The notes beneath the pieces were generated by a model. That model was given only the letters and a program-made list of their open reading frames with translations. It was not told where the DNA came from and did not search any database. A stretch of DNA of 64,000 nucleotides from Sphingomonas sp. (lineage in GTDB: Bacteria; Pseudomonadota; Alphaproteobacteria; Sphingomonadales; Sphingomonadaceae), in contig JAJNQF010000419.1 of assembly GCA_021154945.1 (NCBI GenBank), forward strand, positions 19,254 to 83,253, given 5' to 3'. Within the stretch, counting starts at the first letter, position 1; each line of letters begins with the position of its first letter. The translations under genes and the position numbers were made by a program. Below are positions 63,802-64,000 of this stretch, piece by piece.

Positions 63802-64000
63802 TCAGACGTCCCGCTTGAAGACCAGGGGCATGATCAGCACGGTCACGAGGAGCACGAGCATCAGCGCGACGATGGGATCGCCCAGAAGAAGCTGGATCTC
63901 TTCCCATGCCCCGACGCCGATCGCCGCCACCGCCGCCACCGTTCCGACGGCGATGGAACCGCGTGTGATCACGCTAGCCGGGAACGACGCGCGAGAGGCC
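63802..64000 (-). CDS. Membrane protein, 3' part only (edge of window)
   Basis: The minus-strand frame from the window edge to TGA at 63802-63804 encodes about 65 residues: a first hydrophobic segment around VGTVAAVAAIGVGAW, a polar turn (EEIQLLLGDP), a second hydrophobic segment around VALMLVLLVTVLIMPLVF, and the end KRDV. The 5' end lies outside. Two-helix membrane protein or the tail of a larger permease. No family recognised. Confidence 0.5.
   Translation of the reverse strand, partial: ASRASFPASVITRGSIAVGTVAAVAAIGVGAWEEIQLLLGDPIVALMLVLLVTVLIMPLVFKRDV

Noticed and set aside
1..64000. tRNA, rRNA, CRISPR array, insertion sequence or phage genes
   Set aside because: Looked for TTCGAATC-type arms, regularly spaced direct repeats, DDE/integrase motifs and long terminal inverted repeats; none found by eye.

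Overview
The window is about 64 kb of uniformly GC-rich, densely coded bacterial DNA, most consistent with a sphingomonad (Alphaproteobacteria, Sphingomonadales). The basis is the gene repertoire: a TonB-dependent receptor with polysaccharide lyases, DUF1275 proteins, an alginate-export-type porin, half-size AraC regulators, and a tiny acidic protein with a SFPASDPP motif. No rRNA, tRNA, CRISPR array, phage gene or intact insertion sequence was seen.

Layout. (1) 1-7984: an alginate/uronate utilisation locus with the 3' part of a TonB-dependent receptor, two PF05426-type lyases, a FAH-superfamily hydratase and an ACS-type MFS transporter. The genes overlap or lie close together. A PL7 alginate lyase follows after a gap holding a GntR-like palindrome. 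(2) 8567-14617: a small unknown protein, pyruvate oxidase (poxB), fumarase C (fumC), and a ThrE-type exporter coupled to a DUF1275 protein. (3) 14651-16478: small unknown genes and a VOC protein in a region of slightly different composition. (4) 16698-24184 (minus): nine tightly packed genes: isochorismatase-like hydrolase, alpha/beta hydrolase, XapX protein, exported YtcJ-type amidohydrolase with a Cys/His tail, exported double-VOC protein, DoxX, alginate-export-type porin, DUF1275 protein and an 81-aa protein. This looks like an uncharacterised small-molecule catabolic or detoxification operon. (5) 24383-32976: signalling genes (a sensorless histidine kinase, a NarL-type regulator coupled to a stand-alone M17-N-domain protein, a FixJ-like regulator, a lone receiver and a membrane PAS kinase) mixed with an FMN reductase, an AraC regulator and an alpha/beta hydrolase. 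(6) 33280-46850: redox and detoxification enzymes (isochorismatase, MaoC, CMD, a molybdopterin oxidoreductase, OYE, LLM, MBL, alpha/beta hydrolase, pirin, AKR) with LysR and AraC regulators. (7) 46949-53857: an 827-aa winged-helix/STAND regulator, an MFS transporter, and a cupin-mqo pair followed by wrbA. (8) 54122-64000: a pirin operon, a cNMP-binding flavin reductase with a UBP zinc finger, two DHA2 MFS pumps, a second M17-N-domain protein, a CDF transporter and the edge of a membrane protein.

The theme after 16 kb is redundancy. There are two isochorismatases, three alpha/beta hydrolases with intact triads plus one that has lost its nucleophile, three pirins (two near-identical), two half-size AraC regulators, two M17-N proteins, two ~104-aa DALALLS proteins and two DUF1275 proteins. 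The set is compatible with repeated block duplication in an electrophile/oxidative-stress region. All functions come from recognising motifs by eye; no database search was run.
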